DNA of 64,000 bases. It comes from Diploptera punctata (lineage: Eukaryota > Arthropoda > Insecta > Blattodea > Blaberidae). The translations under genes and the position numbers were made by a program. Below are positions 24,513-34,662 of the stretch, piece after piece (positions within the stretch are counted from its first letter, which is position 1; each line of letters starts with the position of its first letter). The notes under the pieces are model-generated. The model saw only the letters and a list, made by a program, of their open reading frames with translations, was not told the DNA's origin and did not search any database. The DNA is taken from positions 868,001 through 932,000 of the forward strand of contig JASPKZ010000423.1 in assembly GCA_030220185.1 (NCBI GenBank), in the 5' to 3' direction.

Positions 24513-25905
24513 TCCAATATATAAAAATGAATGTTTGTTTGTTCGTACTTTATGCGCAGACACACCGTTGATCCGATTTGATGGGGCTTTTTGCAAAATG
24601 TTCAGGAGATTCCCGGCTACAAGAGCGTTGTGATACTCAATTCCTACACACTTAAAATCGCCTTCTGTAGTAGAAAACGTGAACAAAAGTAGCTCTTTCG
24701 ACGCTTTAATGGTTTATTTGCCTAAACCATAACAAATACACAAAATTAATATACACAAAATTGAATATCTCAAAAAGGTCTACAAAAATGTATGCGACAG
24801 CATATGTTTATCTCTTACGGATAACTCACAATAACCATATTTGTCTTTCATTGATGCCAAGAAGATCGAGACAAGTACATAGAATCCTGTGCAAGCATAG
24901 CAGCAGTTTACGGATAACTCACAATAACGAATTTTGTCTTTTAGCTCATTTATGCCAAGAAGATCTTCTACCAGTTATATTATATGGGTGCGAAACATGG
25001 ACTCTTACTTTAAGGGAGGAAAGGAGATTACGAGTATTTGAGAATAAAGTTCTTAGGAAAATTTTTGGACCAAAGAGAGATGAAGAGACAGGTGAATGGA
25101 GAAGACTTCATAACAATGAACTACATGGTCTTTATAGGAAGCCAGATATAATAAGAACAGTTAAGTCTCGTAGACTGCGATGGGCAGGACATGTTGCACG
25201 TATGGGAAATGAAAGACGTGCATGGAAGCTTCTTGTAGGAAAGCCAGAGGGAAAACGCCCAGTTGGTAGACCAAGAATGAGGTGGGAGAACAACATTAAC
25301 TATGATTTGAGGGAAGTAGATTATACAGGGAATGATTGGAAAGCATTGGCTCAGGATAGGGATGTATGGAGAGCTTATGTCCGTGCGGCCATGAACCTAC
25401 GGGTTCGATAGTGCCAGTGAGTAAGTAAGTAAGTATGCCAAGAAGATCGAGATAAGTAGATTCCCGGGCAACACCGGGTAATTAGCACGGGGAATGTTAA
25501 AATAATTACGATATACATTTATATATATTTTTTTTCATTTTACTTATTCAACTAATCATAAGAAGTACATTAAGTTTTGTCTTTCAGCTCATTTACGCCA
25601 AGAAGATCGGGATGATTCCCGGACAACACCGGATAAACAGCACGGGGTATCTAAAAATAATTGCGATATAAATTTTTCCAATTACTTATCTAAGTAAACA
25701 AAAACACATTACTTTTCCTATATCAGATCATATATGTAAAAGAAGATCGGGATAAGTAGATTCCCGGGCAACGCCGGGCAATCAGCCCGGGGTATCTAAA
25801 AAATATAAATTTATAATTATTTTTGCTCTTACGTATTCAACTAAATATAAATCACATTAGTTTTCATTTATTTAGGCGTAGCAGCGCACGCCGGGTATAA
25901 GCTAG
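24513..25905 (+). mobile_element. Helitron-like element (2), carrying a LINE insertion
   Basis: Starts with TC and the typical CAATATATAAAAATGAATG region, and ends with the same hairpin (GGCGT 25875-25879, ACGCC 25888-25892) and CTAG (25902-25905) as its left neighbour. It contains several copies of a repeat built on CCAAGAAGATCG, TTCCCGGGCAAC and CGGGGTATCTAAAAA (near 24950/25435, 25600, 25740). A 5'-truncated LINE interrupts it. Two Helitrons lie end to end about 10 bp apart, as expected for repeated insertion near a Helitron 3' end. Confidence 0.7.
24966..25434 (+). mobile_element. Non-LTR retrotransposon 3' end, family 1 (AGTA tail)
   Basis: The frame is open from the left boundary to the stop at 25409-25411. 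It encodes LPVILYGCETWTLTLREE, then KIFGPKRDE, LRWAGHVARMGNERRAWKLL, GKRPVGRPRMRWENN and a final AAMNLRVR. This is the conserved domain after the RT in many arthropod non-LTR elements. The tail is GTGCCAGTGAGTAAGTAAGT. It is flanked by a perfect 14-bp duplication ATGCCAAGAAGATC (24952-24965 and 25435-25448), so this is a 469-bp 5'-truncated insertion into Helitron 2. The upstream frame fused to it is Helitron sequence and not part of the protein. Confidence 0.92.
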
Positions 25906-26363
25906 TATATACACAACTCCATTTTTTAACATTCTGTTCTCTATTCATTACAGTTTCACACAAGAGAAAACTAGAGTTAATTGACTGTAATGAGTTACCT
26001 TCAACACAACACGTTATTGAGAACCGAATTTCTTAAAGCTACGTTACATAGCTAATTGTGTAACATTATGTTATGTGTTTATTGTCTTTCCTCATAAAAG
26101 CGAAACCAATTAAAACTGACGGACAATTTCACAACTGAAAGGTCAAAGTAAAAACAGAAATTAAACATTAATTAGACGCGGTTGTACTTCGTCCCTCTCT
26201 AAAACAGTCCTACGTTCTATCGTCGAAATTATTTTCTTCAAATAAACGGAGAACACAAAATGAATAATTATTTAAATGCTATGCTTCTTTTTTGAGACAA
26301 TATTGAAACTGTATTCATAAAAATTCGTTTTCGCGCATATTTTCACATTATCCTGATATTATG
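25906..26363. other. Unassigned AT-rich DNA
   Basis: No open frame of note, no repeat shared with the rest of the window and no terminal motifs recognised. Confidence 0.5.
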
Positions 26364-26466
26364 AACGTTTTTCAATACTTACTTACTGGCACTATCGAAC
26401 CCGTAGGTTCATAAGCTCTCCGTACATCCCTATCATTGATAATGCTTTCCAATCATTCCCTGTATA

Positions 26467-27814
26467 TTAGGGTAGAGGGGGGATAGTTGGCGCACATTTG
26501 TAAAAAATGCAATATCTCTTTTGTGCAATGGTATGTATATATTATTATTATTACTATATAATCACAATTATTTTACAAACATAAAACAATACTTTTTAAA
26601 ACAATGGCATAATTGTTTTAATGAAAATCTGACTTAATAAAAATACCTAAGTTTAACCATCTCTCCCACCCTGGTGGGTAAGATGGCGCAAAGATATCTG
26701 TGGCAGTAAGTCGTGCAGAATTACATTAAAACTTCGGTTTTGACTTTCTTATTTTTTTCTTTTCCATTCTTCCACACAAAGGGCACTTGTCTGAATACAT
26801 AGAGCAAGTTTCATGAAGCCATCTCGTACATTTAATACATTTTATCCAGTCTGCTCTGGATACTGTCTCTTCATACAGCTCGAAAACATTCGACACACTG
26901 ATTTTCATTGTCAGAAGTGGAATCATCACTTTCTGGTATTGGAATTAATGATTCAGATGACGTCGATGAACATGTAGATATATTATGGCGTCTACTCTGT
27001 GGTTTTTGTTTTGAGTTTTTGTTTTTCTCCTGAGAACTGGCCGAAATTCCATGAGGAAATTTATTTTCCCATCGTGACTCTAACCAGCACAAGTCTGTAG
27101 CCCAATTTGTTATTAACAATAATTTTAAAAATAATTAATTGAAATCAAATTGGATCTCATTAAAAAAGTCAAATAATATATTGGATGGATGTATGACCAA
27201 TATTATGCATTTCTCAATGGGAATATATTTTATAAAAAATATAATTCGTAATATTTGTACTTGATTTATCATGAAATTTAAATAAATATTTTTGTATTTT
27301 TTATCATTTTGACCCCACAATACTTACAAAAAATCGTAACTGAAGTTAAATGGAAACTATCTTAGGTGAGAGCGGAGTATCATTTAAATACCCAGGCGCG
27401 CCAACTCTACCACCCTTCTGTGCGCCATCTCTCCTGATTCACACAAAAATCTTTGTGCATAGACTAGTGATGGAAATGTTTGTAATAAGCATTGAAGTTA
27501 TGTTATTAGTAACAAGGACAAGTCCCTTTGTATGTAGAGATGTCAATCTCCTTTCTAACGGTATTCAGTCCCTTTCAAACTGCACCCACAATAATCCTTT
27601 AAAAGTTTGTTCAACTAGCAAAAATATGACTCTTCACAAAAATATTTATTTCTTCTTTTTTTTTAACGTTACAAACACCACAATTTCACACGAGAAACTT
27701 CTCTTAGGACTGCACAGGCATGAATAGTGAAAAACGAGTTTTCTTATGATTTTAAGGATAAATGTTAGACTGCGCCATCTTATACACTGCGCCATCATTC
27801 ACACCTTTGCCCTA
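26467..27814 (-). mobile_element. pogo/Tigger-like DNA transposon remnant
   Basis: The interruption of the LINE sits at a TA. Its ends are imperfect inverted repeats: TTAGGGTAGAGG...TTGGCGCA at the left and, reversed, TAGGGCAAAGG...ATGGCGCA at the right. GGCGCA-type motifs recur near both ends (26499, 26684, 27398, 27421, 27772, 27789). Inside, on the minus strand, is the end of a transposase gene with a zinc-finger tail. The rest of the ORF is missing or unreadable, and a SINE B scrap lies inside (about 27036-27109). Confidence 0.6.
26726..27035 (-). pseudogene. Tigger/pogo-type transposase C-terminus with PHD-like finger
   Basis: Two overlapping minus-strand frames together give a Ser/Glu-rich linker (SSESLIPIPESDDSTSDN), then C-x2-C, ADWIKCIKCTRWLHETC and CPLC, ending in a basic tail (KKKIRKSKPKF) with a stop near 26726. 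The 'W-I-x-C-x2-C-x-W-x-H-x2-C' spacing is the PHD-like finger at the end of many insect pogo/jerky-type DDE transposases. A frameshift near 26880 separates the first Cys pair from the rest. No catalytic domain remains. Confidence 0.6.
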
Positions 27815-28535
27815 TACTTCCCTCAAATCAGAGTTAATGTTATTCTCCCACCTCATTCTTGGTCTACCAACTGGGTGTTTCCCTCTGGTTTTCCTACAAG
27901 AAGCTTCCCTGCACGTCTTTCATTCTCAATTCGTGCCACATGTCCTACCCATCGCATTCTACGAGACTTAACTGTTCTTATTATATCTGGCTTCCTATAA
28001 AGACCATGTAGTTCACAGTTATGTAATATGCTCCATTCACATGGCTGTTCATATCTCTTTGGTACAAAAATTGTCCTAAGAACTTTATTCTCAAATACTC
28101 GTAATCTCTTTTCCTCTCTTAAAGTAAGAGTCCATGATTCGCGTCCATATAATATAACTGGTAGAATAACAGTTTTACATATTTTCAGTTTAGCGTTTTT
28201 TGAAAGGAGTTGAGACGACAAGAGTCCCTGTAATGCATAATAGCACGCATTTCCAGATTTGAGCCTAATGTTTAATTTCTTTGTGCATCTCTTTCCTAGT
28301 TGTGTTTATTGTTCCTATGTATTTGAATTCAGCCACTTCGTCAAATTTTCCCTCATTTGTCATTAGCCGTCCATGTCCATTATATAATGTATTTATATGT
28401 GTGAACATATATTAAGTTTTATTGATAACGTTTTTCAATAACACTTCCTAATTTGAACCTACTTTACAGGTTAAAAAAAGTGTTAAAAAAATGCTCTTGT
28501 ATTATATCACAAGAGGCCTACATGAAAAGCGTTTT

Positions 28536-28769
28536 GGCCGCGAGCGTCTAGTGGTTACGTTCCTTGCCTCTAATCCCGAGTGTTACGGGTTCAATCATGG
28601 GCAGGGTCGATGGATTTTAGGACGGAAAAATCCAAGGAACAACTCCTCCGGAAGGGACTTTAAACCGTGGCTCGCGAATCTACAGATTTTCAAGCTCATG
28701 AAAGAACCGCAAGCCTGATAAAAAGACTTCTGTACAAAAGCTTAACGAATTTCATGAATCCAAGTAATA
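28536..28769 (+). mobile_element. tRNA-derived SINE, type C, left part (split by the PLE dimer)
   Basis: tRNA-like head with GCGTCTAGTGGTTACG (box A region) and GGGTTCAATC (box B), then GGTCGATGGATTTTAGGACG and CTCCGGAAGGGACTTTAAAC, as in the copies at 41783 and 58986. The SINE stops at the target duplication 28757-28769 and resumes after 34663. Confidence 0.75.
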
Positions 28770-28816
28770 TCCATATTTGGTTCGTCTTCCGGGCTTATAG
28801 GCCGTGGTCTGGTTGT

Positions 28817-28870
28817 CTTCTTACTCGACGTTTCGTCTACTGCTGCGGTAGACATCATCAGGAGATACTG
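28817..28870 (-). ncRNA. Hammerhead ribozyme motif, 3' pLTR (minus copy)
   Basis: Fourth copy of the motif: CTGATGA at 28861-28855, GAAAC at 28834-28830. The stop codon of the minus-strand C-terminal frame is TGA 28860-28858 within the core. Confidence 0.7.
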
Positions 28871-31407
28871 CGTGCTTTCTGTGAACTCCTCAACAGTCGG
28901 CTGCAGACTGGTAGGTCGTTGGAAACTGTCTCTCTGTTTATAGCTAAACCCCGGGTGGAGGGGAGGTTTTCTGCGCGCACCGAGTTGTGCGCTGTATTGC
29001 CGTGTGCCGAAGTCATAGGCTTCGTTGTCGTGTTAAGCAGTGCTGGGATCCAAATTTTGTTTATCTTCAAGGTTTCTTCTTTTTTGTTGAAGGAATTTTT
29101 ATGTTTGTATATTTCTATAGCTTCTCTGTATAGTCTGGTGTAGTAATGTGATGTTTGTGATAATACCTGGGTATCTTCAAATCTTATAATATGTTGTTGG
29201 TTGTTCATACAGTGTTCCGCTACGGCCGATTTTTCATTTTGTTTTAAAACCTGCAGTGTCTCATGTGTTCTTGTAATCGTGTGTTGATCATTCTCTTTGT
29301 TGTACCGATGTACACCTCTCCACAGCTGCACGGGATACGATATATACCGGCATGACTCAAAGGATCTCTAGTGTCTTTGGCTGGGCGCAGTATATTGCTG
29401 ATTTTTTGTGTTGGTTTGTAGGTTGTTGCTATGTTGTATTTCTTTAATAACCGTCCAATTTCTCTGTTGTTGTTTGATATAAGGTAGGTAAACCTTACCA
29501 TTTATCTCTTCCTTGTTTTCGTTTTCGGGCCTATATTTCTTTGGATTTATGGCTCGACGAAATCTGTTTTGCTGTATCCATTGGTAAGAAAAGCTGCATG
29601 GAGATGATTGATTTCTTCTTGCAGATACTGTGGTTCCGAAATCCTTTTGGCTCGTTCAACCAGGGTTTTTATTATCCCGCGTTTTTGTCTAGGATGGTGG
29701 TTAGACTGTTTGTGTAGGTATCTGTCTGTGTGAGTATTTTTCCTGTAAACCTTGTGTCCAAGTGTCATGTCTTGGTTTCGGATTACCAAAACATCCAAAA
29801 ACGGTAGACTGTTGTCATGTTCCTTTTCCAGGGTGAATTGGATGCTGGGACAAATCCCATTTATGTGCTTCTTGAATTTATCTAGTTCCTCCTCACCGTG
29901 TTCCCAAATGACGAAGGTGTCATCCACATATCTTAGCCAAACTGTGGGTCTTAAGGTAGCATTCTCCAAAGCCTGTTTTCAAATTTTTTCCATGTAGAAG
30001 TTTGCTATTACGGGACTTAATGGACTTCCCATGGCCACGCCGTCTATTTGTTCGTAGAATATACCTCTCCATTGAAAATAAGATTCTGTGAGACATATGT
30101 TGTAGAGCGCTGTTATGTCTGGAGGAAAGAGTTCTTGTAAGTATGTCATAGTTTTTCTCCGATAGGTACCTTAGTGAATAATGCAACCACGTCGAAGCTT
30201 AGTATTATGTCATTCGGCTTGAGTTTCATAGTGTCTATTTTTTCAATGAAGTGTGTGGAGTCTCTTACAAAAGTATCGGTTTTACCAATATATGGTTTCA
30301 GCAGTGAGGCGAGATACTTGGCAAGTTCATATGTAGGTGAACCAATGGCCGAAACAATAGGTCTGAGTGGTGTTCCTTCCTTGTGTATCTTAGGTAATCC
30401 ATACAATCTAGGTGGCAATGCTTCTGATTTGCACAATCTATGTTTAATGTCTTCATCCAGTGAGGAAATCTTGATGAGTTTATTAGATTTACGTAGAACC
30501 CTTGCTGTGGGATCATTTTTCAGAATCTTGTATGTCCCTGGATCTAAAAGCTGCTGTATTTTCTGGTTGTATTGCTCGGTTTCCATGATGACGGTAGCAT
30601 TTCCTTTATCTGCAGGGAGAATGATGATATCTTTGTCTGAGTTTAAAGTTTGTAAAGATTCTTTTTCTTTTCTTGATAAATTGCTCGTAGGTGGTTTGCT
30701 TTTACGGAGAATGCGGGACACTTCGCCCCTTATTTCCTCACTCTGATGAAGAGGCAGCTGTCTTATTCCGGCTTCTACATTGGCTATGATGTCTTCAATA
30801 GGTACTGTTTTAGGTGTTACAGCAAAATTTCTTCCTTTGGCAAGAACCGAAATTTCTTCTTCATTGAGTTGCCGGTCAGTCAAATTTACTACTGCTCTTG
30901 AGTTGGTTAGTTTATTTTTGTTTACTGAATGATATTTGGCGTGTTTTAGTTTTTGTCGTTCAGTGTTCTTTTCTATGGTTCGGTAAAAGCTGTGATATGT
31001 GATGTTGTCCACCTTCTCCCAGTCTCTCTTGGAGAGAATATTGCTGAGCTTTAGATGTAAACGAAGTAGTTCAAGGTCATTCAACCCTAATGTTCTTCTA
31101 GTATCATGAATACGTTCTCTAAGTAGAGCCCGTTCCATTCGTCCATATATCCTCTTAGCCTTTGTTGTTTTGAAGATATGTTTGCATTGTAAAAATTTTG
31201 GGATAGTTTCCGTGTCTCTGCACCGTAGAAGGAAGCTTAAATTGCACAGAAAGCGTCCTTTTTTCTTTCTTAATTCTTCAAATTTCCGAATAGAAAGAAA
31301 CACATCTTCCCGTAGAGGTTGCTTATATATAATTGTAGGCTTTCACGGCCGGCGTCTTGATCCATATTTGGTTCGTCTTCCGGGCTTATAGGCCGTGGTC
31401 TGGTTGT

Positions 31408-31461
31408 CTTCTTACTCGACGTTTCGTCTACTGCTGCGGTAGACATCATCAGGAGATACTG
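31408..31461 (-). ncRNA. Hammerhead ribozyme motif, 5' pLTR (minus copy)
   Basis: Reverse-strand copy of the same motif: CTGATGA at 31452-31446, GAAAC at 31425-31421, GTC at 31420-31418. Core bases and both helix II strands are unchanged. Confidence 0.7.
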
Positions 31462-31648
31462 CGTGCTTTCTGTGAACTCCTCAACAGTCGGCTGCAGACT
31501 GGTAGGTCGTTGGAAACTGTCTCTCTGTTTATAGCTAAACCCCGGGTGGAGGGGAGGTTTTCTGCGCGCACCGAGTTGTGCGCTGTATTGCCGTGTGCCG
31601 AAGTCATAGGCTTCGTTGTCGTGTTAAGCAGTGCTGGGATCCAAATTT

Positions 31649-32065
31649 TCACATTACTACACCAGACTATACAGAGAAGCTATAGAAATATACAAACATA
31701 AAAATTCCTTCAACAAAAAAGAAGAAACCTTGAAGATAAACAAAATTTGGATCCCAGCACTGCTTAACACGACAACGAAGCCTATGACTTCGGCACACGG
31801 CAATACAGCGCACAACTCGGTGCGCGCAGAAAACCTCCCCTCCACCCGGGGTTTAGCTATAAACAGAGAGACAGTTTCCAACGACCTACCAGTCTGCAGC
31901 CGACTGTTGAGGAGTTCACAGAAAGCACGCAGTATCTCCTGATGATGTCTACCGCAGCAGTAGACGAAACGTCGAGTAAGAAGACAACCAGACCACGGCC
32001 TATAAGCCCGGAAGACGAACCAAATATGGATCAAGACGCCGGCCGTGAAAGCCTACAATTATATA
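31649..32065 (+). repeat. PLE terminal repeat (5' pLTR, plus copy)
   Basis: 417 bp repeated in the same direction at 34246-34662. The first 290 bp encode the C-terminal tail of the PLE protein (starting SHYYTRLYREA). Then comes the hammerhead core, and the last 125 bp encode the start of the next frame. The whole repeat is therefore protein-coding in two roles. An inverted partial copy occupies 31327-31649. Confidence 0.85.
31931..31983 (+). ncRNA. Hammerhead ribozyme motif, 5' pLTR (plus copy)
   Basis: Core in order: CTC (helix I, 31936-31938), CTGATGA (31939-31945), a T, helix II GTCTAC (31947-31952) with GTAGAC (31960-31965) and a 7-nt loop, GAAAC (31966-31970), GTC (31971-31973), and GAG closing helix I (31974-31976). 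Cleavage would fall after 31973. Helix III is only AC/GT with no loop, so activity would need two ribozymes pairing. PLEs are known to carry minimal hammerheads of this kind. The extra T before helix II departs from the textbook core. Confidence 0.7.
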
Positions 32066-32811
32066 TAAGCAACCTCTACGGGAAGGATGTGTTTCTTTCT
32101 ATTCGGAAATTTGAAGAATTAAGAAAGTAAAAAGGACGCTTTCTGTGCAATTTAAGCTTCCTTCTACGGTGCAGAGACACGGAAACTATCCCAAAATTTT
32201 TACAATGCAAACATATCTTCAAAACAACAAAGGCTAAGAGGATATATGGACGAATGGAACGGGCTCTACTTAGAGAACGTATTCATGATACTAGAAGAAC
32301 ATTAGGGTTGAATGACCTTGAACTACTTCGTTTACATCTAAAGCTCAGCAATATTCTCTCCAAGAGAGACTGGGAGAAGGTGGACAACATCACATATCAC
32401 AGCTTTTACCGAACCATAGAAAAGAACACTGAACGACAAAAACTAAAACACGCCAAATATCATTCAGTAACAAAAATAAACTAACCAACTCAAGAGCAGT
32501 AGTAAATTTGACTGACCGGCAACTCAATGAAGAAGAAATTTCGGTTCTTGCCAAAGGAAGAAATTTTGCTGTAACACCTAAAACAGTACCTATTGAAGAC
32601 ATCATAGCCAATGTAGAAGCCGGAATAAGACAGCTGCCTCTTCATCATAGTGAGGAAATAAGGGGCGAAATTGTCCCCCCGCATTCTCCGTAAAAGCAAA
32701 CCGCCACCTACGAGCAATTTATCAAGAAAAGAAAAATAATCTTTACAAACTTTAAACTCAGACAAAGATATCATCATTCTCCCTGCAGATAAAGGAAATG
32801 CTACCGTCATC

Positions 32812-34539
32812 ATGGAAACCGAGCAATACAACCAGAAAATACAGCAGCTTTTAGATCCAGGGACATACAAGATTCTGAAAAATGATCCCACAGCAAGGGT
32901 TCTACGTAAATCTAATAAACTCATCAAGATTTCCTCACTGGATGAAGACATTAAACATAGATTGTGCAAATCAGAAGCATTGCCACCTAGATTGTATGGA
33001 TTACCTAAGATACACAAGGAAGGAACACCACTCAGACCTATTGTTTCGGCCATTGGTTCACCTACATATGAACTTGCCAAGTATCTCGCCTCACTGCTGA
33101 AACCATATATTGGTAAAACCGATACTTTTGTAAGAGACTCCACACACTTCATTGAAAAAATAGACACTATGAAACTCAAGCCGAATGACATAATACTAAG
33201 CTTCGACGTGGTTGCATTATTCACTAAGGTACCTATCGGAGAAACTATGACATACTTACAAGAACTCTTTCCTCCAGACATAACAGCGCTCTACAACATA
33301 TGTCTCACAGAATCTTATTTTCAATGGAGAGGTATATTCTACGAACAAATAGACGGCGTGGCCATGGGAAGTCCATTAAGTCCCGTAATAGCAAACTTCT
33401 ACATGGAAAAATTTGAAAAACAGGCTTTGGAGAATGCTACCTTAAGACCCACAGTTTGGCTAAGATATGTGGATGACACCTTCGTCATTTGGGAACACGG
33501 TGAGGAGGAACTAGATAACTTCAAGAAGCACATAAATGGGATTTGTCCCAGCATCCAATTCACCCTGGAAAAGGAACATGACAACAGTCTACCGTTTTTG
33601 GATGTTTTGGTAATCCGAAACCAAGACATGACACTTGGACACAAGGTTTACAGGAAAAATACTCACACAGACAGATACCTACACAAACAGTCTAACCACC
33701 ATCCTAGACAAAAACGCGGGATAATAAAAACCCTGGTTGAACGAGCCAAAAGGATTTCGGAACCACAGTATCTGCAAGAAGAAATCAATCATCTCCATGC
33801 AGCTTTTCTTACCAATGGATACAGCAAAACAGATTTTCGTCGAGCCATAAATCCAAAGAAATATAGGCCCGAAAACGAAAACAAGGAAGAGATAAATGGT
33901 AAGGTTTACCTACCTTATATCAAAACAACAACAGAGAAAATTGGACGGTTATTAAAGAAATACAATATAGCAACAACCTACAAACCAACACAAAAAATCA
34001 GCAATATACTGCGCCCAGCCAAAGACACTAGAGATCCTTTGAGTCATGCCGGTATATATCGTATCCCGTGCAGCTGTGGAGAGGTGTACATCGGTACAAC
34101 AAAGAGAATGATCAACACACGATTACAAGAGCACATGAGACACTGCAGGTTAAAACAAAATGAAAAATCGGCCGTAGCGGAACACTGTATGAACAACCAA
34201 CAACATATTATAAGATTTGAAGATACCCAGGTATTATCACAAACATCACATTACTACACCAGACTATACAGAGAAGCTATAGAAATATACAAACATAAAA
34301 ATTCCTTCAACAAAAAAGAAGAAACCTTGAAGATAAACAAAATTTGGATCCCAGCACTGCTTAACACGACAACGAAGCCTATGACTTCGGCACACGGCAA
34401 TACAGCGCACAACTCGGTGCGCGCAGAAAACCTCCCCTCCACCCGGGGTTTAGCTATAAACAGAGAGACAGTTTCCAACGACCTACCAGTCTGCAGCCGA
34501 CTGTTGAGGAGTTCACAGAAAGCACGCAGTATCTCCTGA
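32812..34539 (+). CDS. Penelope-like reverse transcriptase with GIY-YIG endonuclease (5'-incomplete frame)
   Basis: The 575-codon open frame holds most of the enzyme that copies PLE RNA into DNA at the target. RT blocks: RLYGLPKIHKEGTPLRPIVS (about residues 60-80), SFDVVALFTKVP with the first catalytic Asp (131), DGVAMGSPLSPVIANF (about 184-199) and YVDD (219-222). Next come SLPFLDVLVIR and a basic linker with NGYSKTDF. The GIY-YIG nuclease follows: GIYRIPCSC (414 on) and YIGTTKRMINTRLQEHMRHC (426 on), then SAVAEHC. The ATG at 32812 is internal to the family domain (it follows LPADKGNATVI), so the natural N-terminus lies upstream in broken frames. The last 98 codons lie in the 3' pLTR. The stop TGA (34537-34539) is part of the hammerhead core CTGATGA. 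Possibly active chemistry, but not a full-length protein as assembled. Confidence 0.9.
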   Translation: METEQYNQKIQQLLDPGTYKILKNDPTARVLRKSNKLIKISSLDEDIKHRLCKSEALPPRLYGLPKIHKEGTPLRPIVSAIGSPTYELAKYLASLLKPYIGKTDTFVRDSTHFIEKIDTMKLKPNDIILSFDVVALFTKVPIGETMTYLQELFPPDITALYNICLTESYFQWRGIFYEQIDGVAMGSPLSPVIANFYMEKFEKQALENATLRPTVWLRYVDDTFVIWEHGEEELDNFKKHINGICPSIQFTLEKEHDNSLPFLDVLVIRNQDMTLGHKVYRKNTHTDRYLHKQSNHHPRQKRGIIKTLVERAKRISEPQYLQEEINHLHAAFLTNGYSKTDFRRAINPKKYRPENENKEEINGKVYLPYIKTTTEKIGRLLKKYNIATTYKPTQKISNILRPAKDTRDPLSHAGIYRIPCSCGEVYIGTTKRMINTRLQEHMRHCRLKQNEKSAVAEHCMNNQQHIIRFEDTQVLSQTSHYYTRLYREAIEIYKHKNSFNKKEETLKINKIWIPALLNTTTKPMTSAHGNTAHNSVRAENLPSTRGLAINRETVSNDLPVCSRLLRSSQKARSIS

Positions 34540-34662
34540 TGATGTCTACCGCAGCAGTAGACGAAACGTCGAGTAAGAAGACAACCAGACCACGGCCTAT
34601 AAGCCCGGAAGACGAACCAAATATGGATCAAGACGCCGGCCGTGAAAGCCTAGAATTATATA
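34246..34662 (+). repeat. PLE terminal repeat (3' pLTR, plus copy)
   Basis: Same 417 bp as the 5' pLTR, offset by exactly 2597 bp along the compared length. It ends at GCCTAGAATTATAT, directly before the right target duplication at 34664. The matching end of the minus copy (28770) is shorter by about 40 bp. Confidence 0.85.
34528..34580 (+). ncRNA. Hammerhead ribozyme motif, 3' pLTR (plus copy)
   Basis: Identical core to the 5' copy: CTGATGA 34536-34542, GAAAC 34563-34567, GTC 34568-34570. TGA 34537-34539 is also the stop codon of the RT/GIY-YIG frame, and ATGATG 34539-34544 starts the next open frame. Confidence 0.7.

Larger units (their letters stand above)
26378..28426 (-). mobile_element. 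Family 1 non-LTR retrotransposon, interrupted by a Tigger-like transposon
   Basis: The left part (26378-26466) is the 3' end with the TACTTACTGGCACTATCGAA tail complement. The right part (27815-28426) encodes, on the minus strand, KICKTVILPVILYGRESWTL (R replacing C of YGCE), LRWVGHVARIENERRAG-type sequence and upstream segments. The complete LINE is bounded by a 14-bp duplication AACGTTTTTCAATA (26364-26377 and 28427-28440). Frame breaks make it dead. The DNA transposon inside came later. Confidence 0.87.
28770..31649 (-). pseudogene. Penelope-like element copy, minus strand (frameshifted)
   Basis: The longest piece (31303 down to 30146, 385 codons) covers the N-terminal region and first RT blocks: LPADKGNATVIMETEQYNQ, RLYGLPKIHKEG and SFDVVALFTKVP. 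It then shifts frame near 30155, where two extra bases follow the GGAGAAA codons. The rest is spread over other frames: YVDDTFVIW (near 29930), AGIYRIPCSCGEVYIG (near 29320-29365), and the C-terminus ending at the TGA 28860-28858. This copy retains the N-terminal reading frame that a stop codon breaks in the plus copy. Several breaks lie in homopolymer runs, so some may be assembly errors. Confidence 0.85.

Noticed and set aside
24761..25411. 216-codon frame read as one gene
   Set aside because: The first third is Helitron sequence; the true LINE boundary is given by the ATGCCAAGAAGATC duplication at 24965/24966.
30174..30746. 190-codon plus-strand frame (and its mirror at 32490-33281 minus)
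   Set aside because: Antisense shadow of the PLE reverse transcriptase; the same frame appears opposite both copies.
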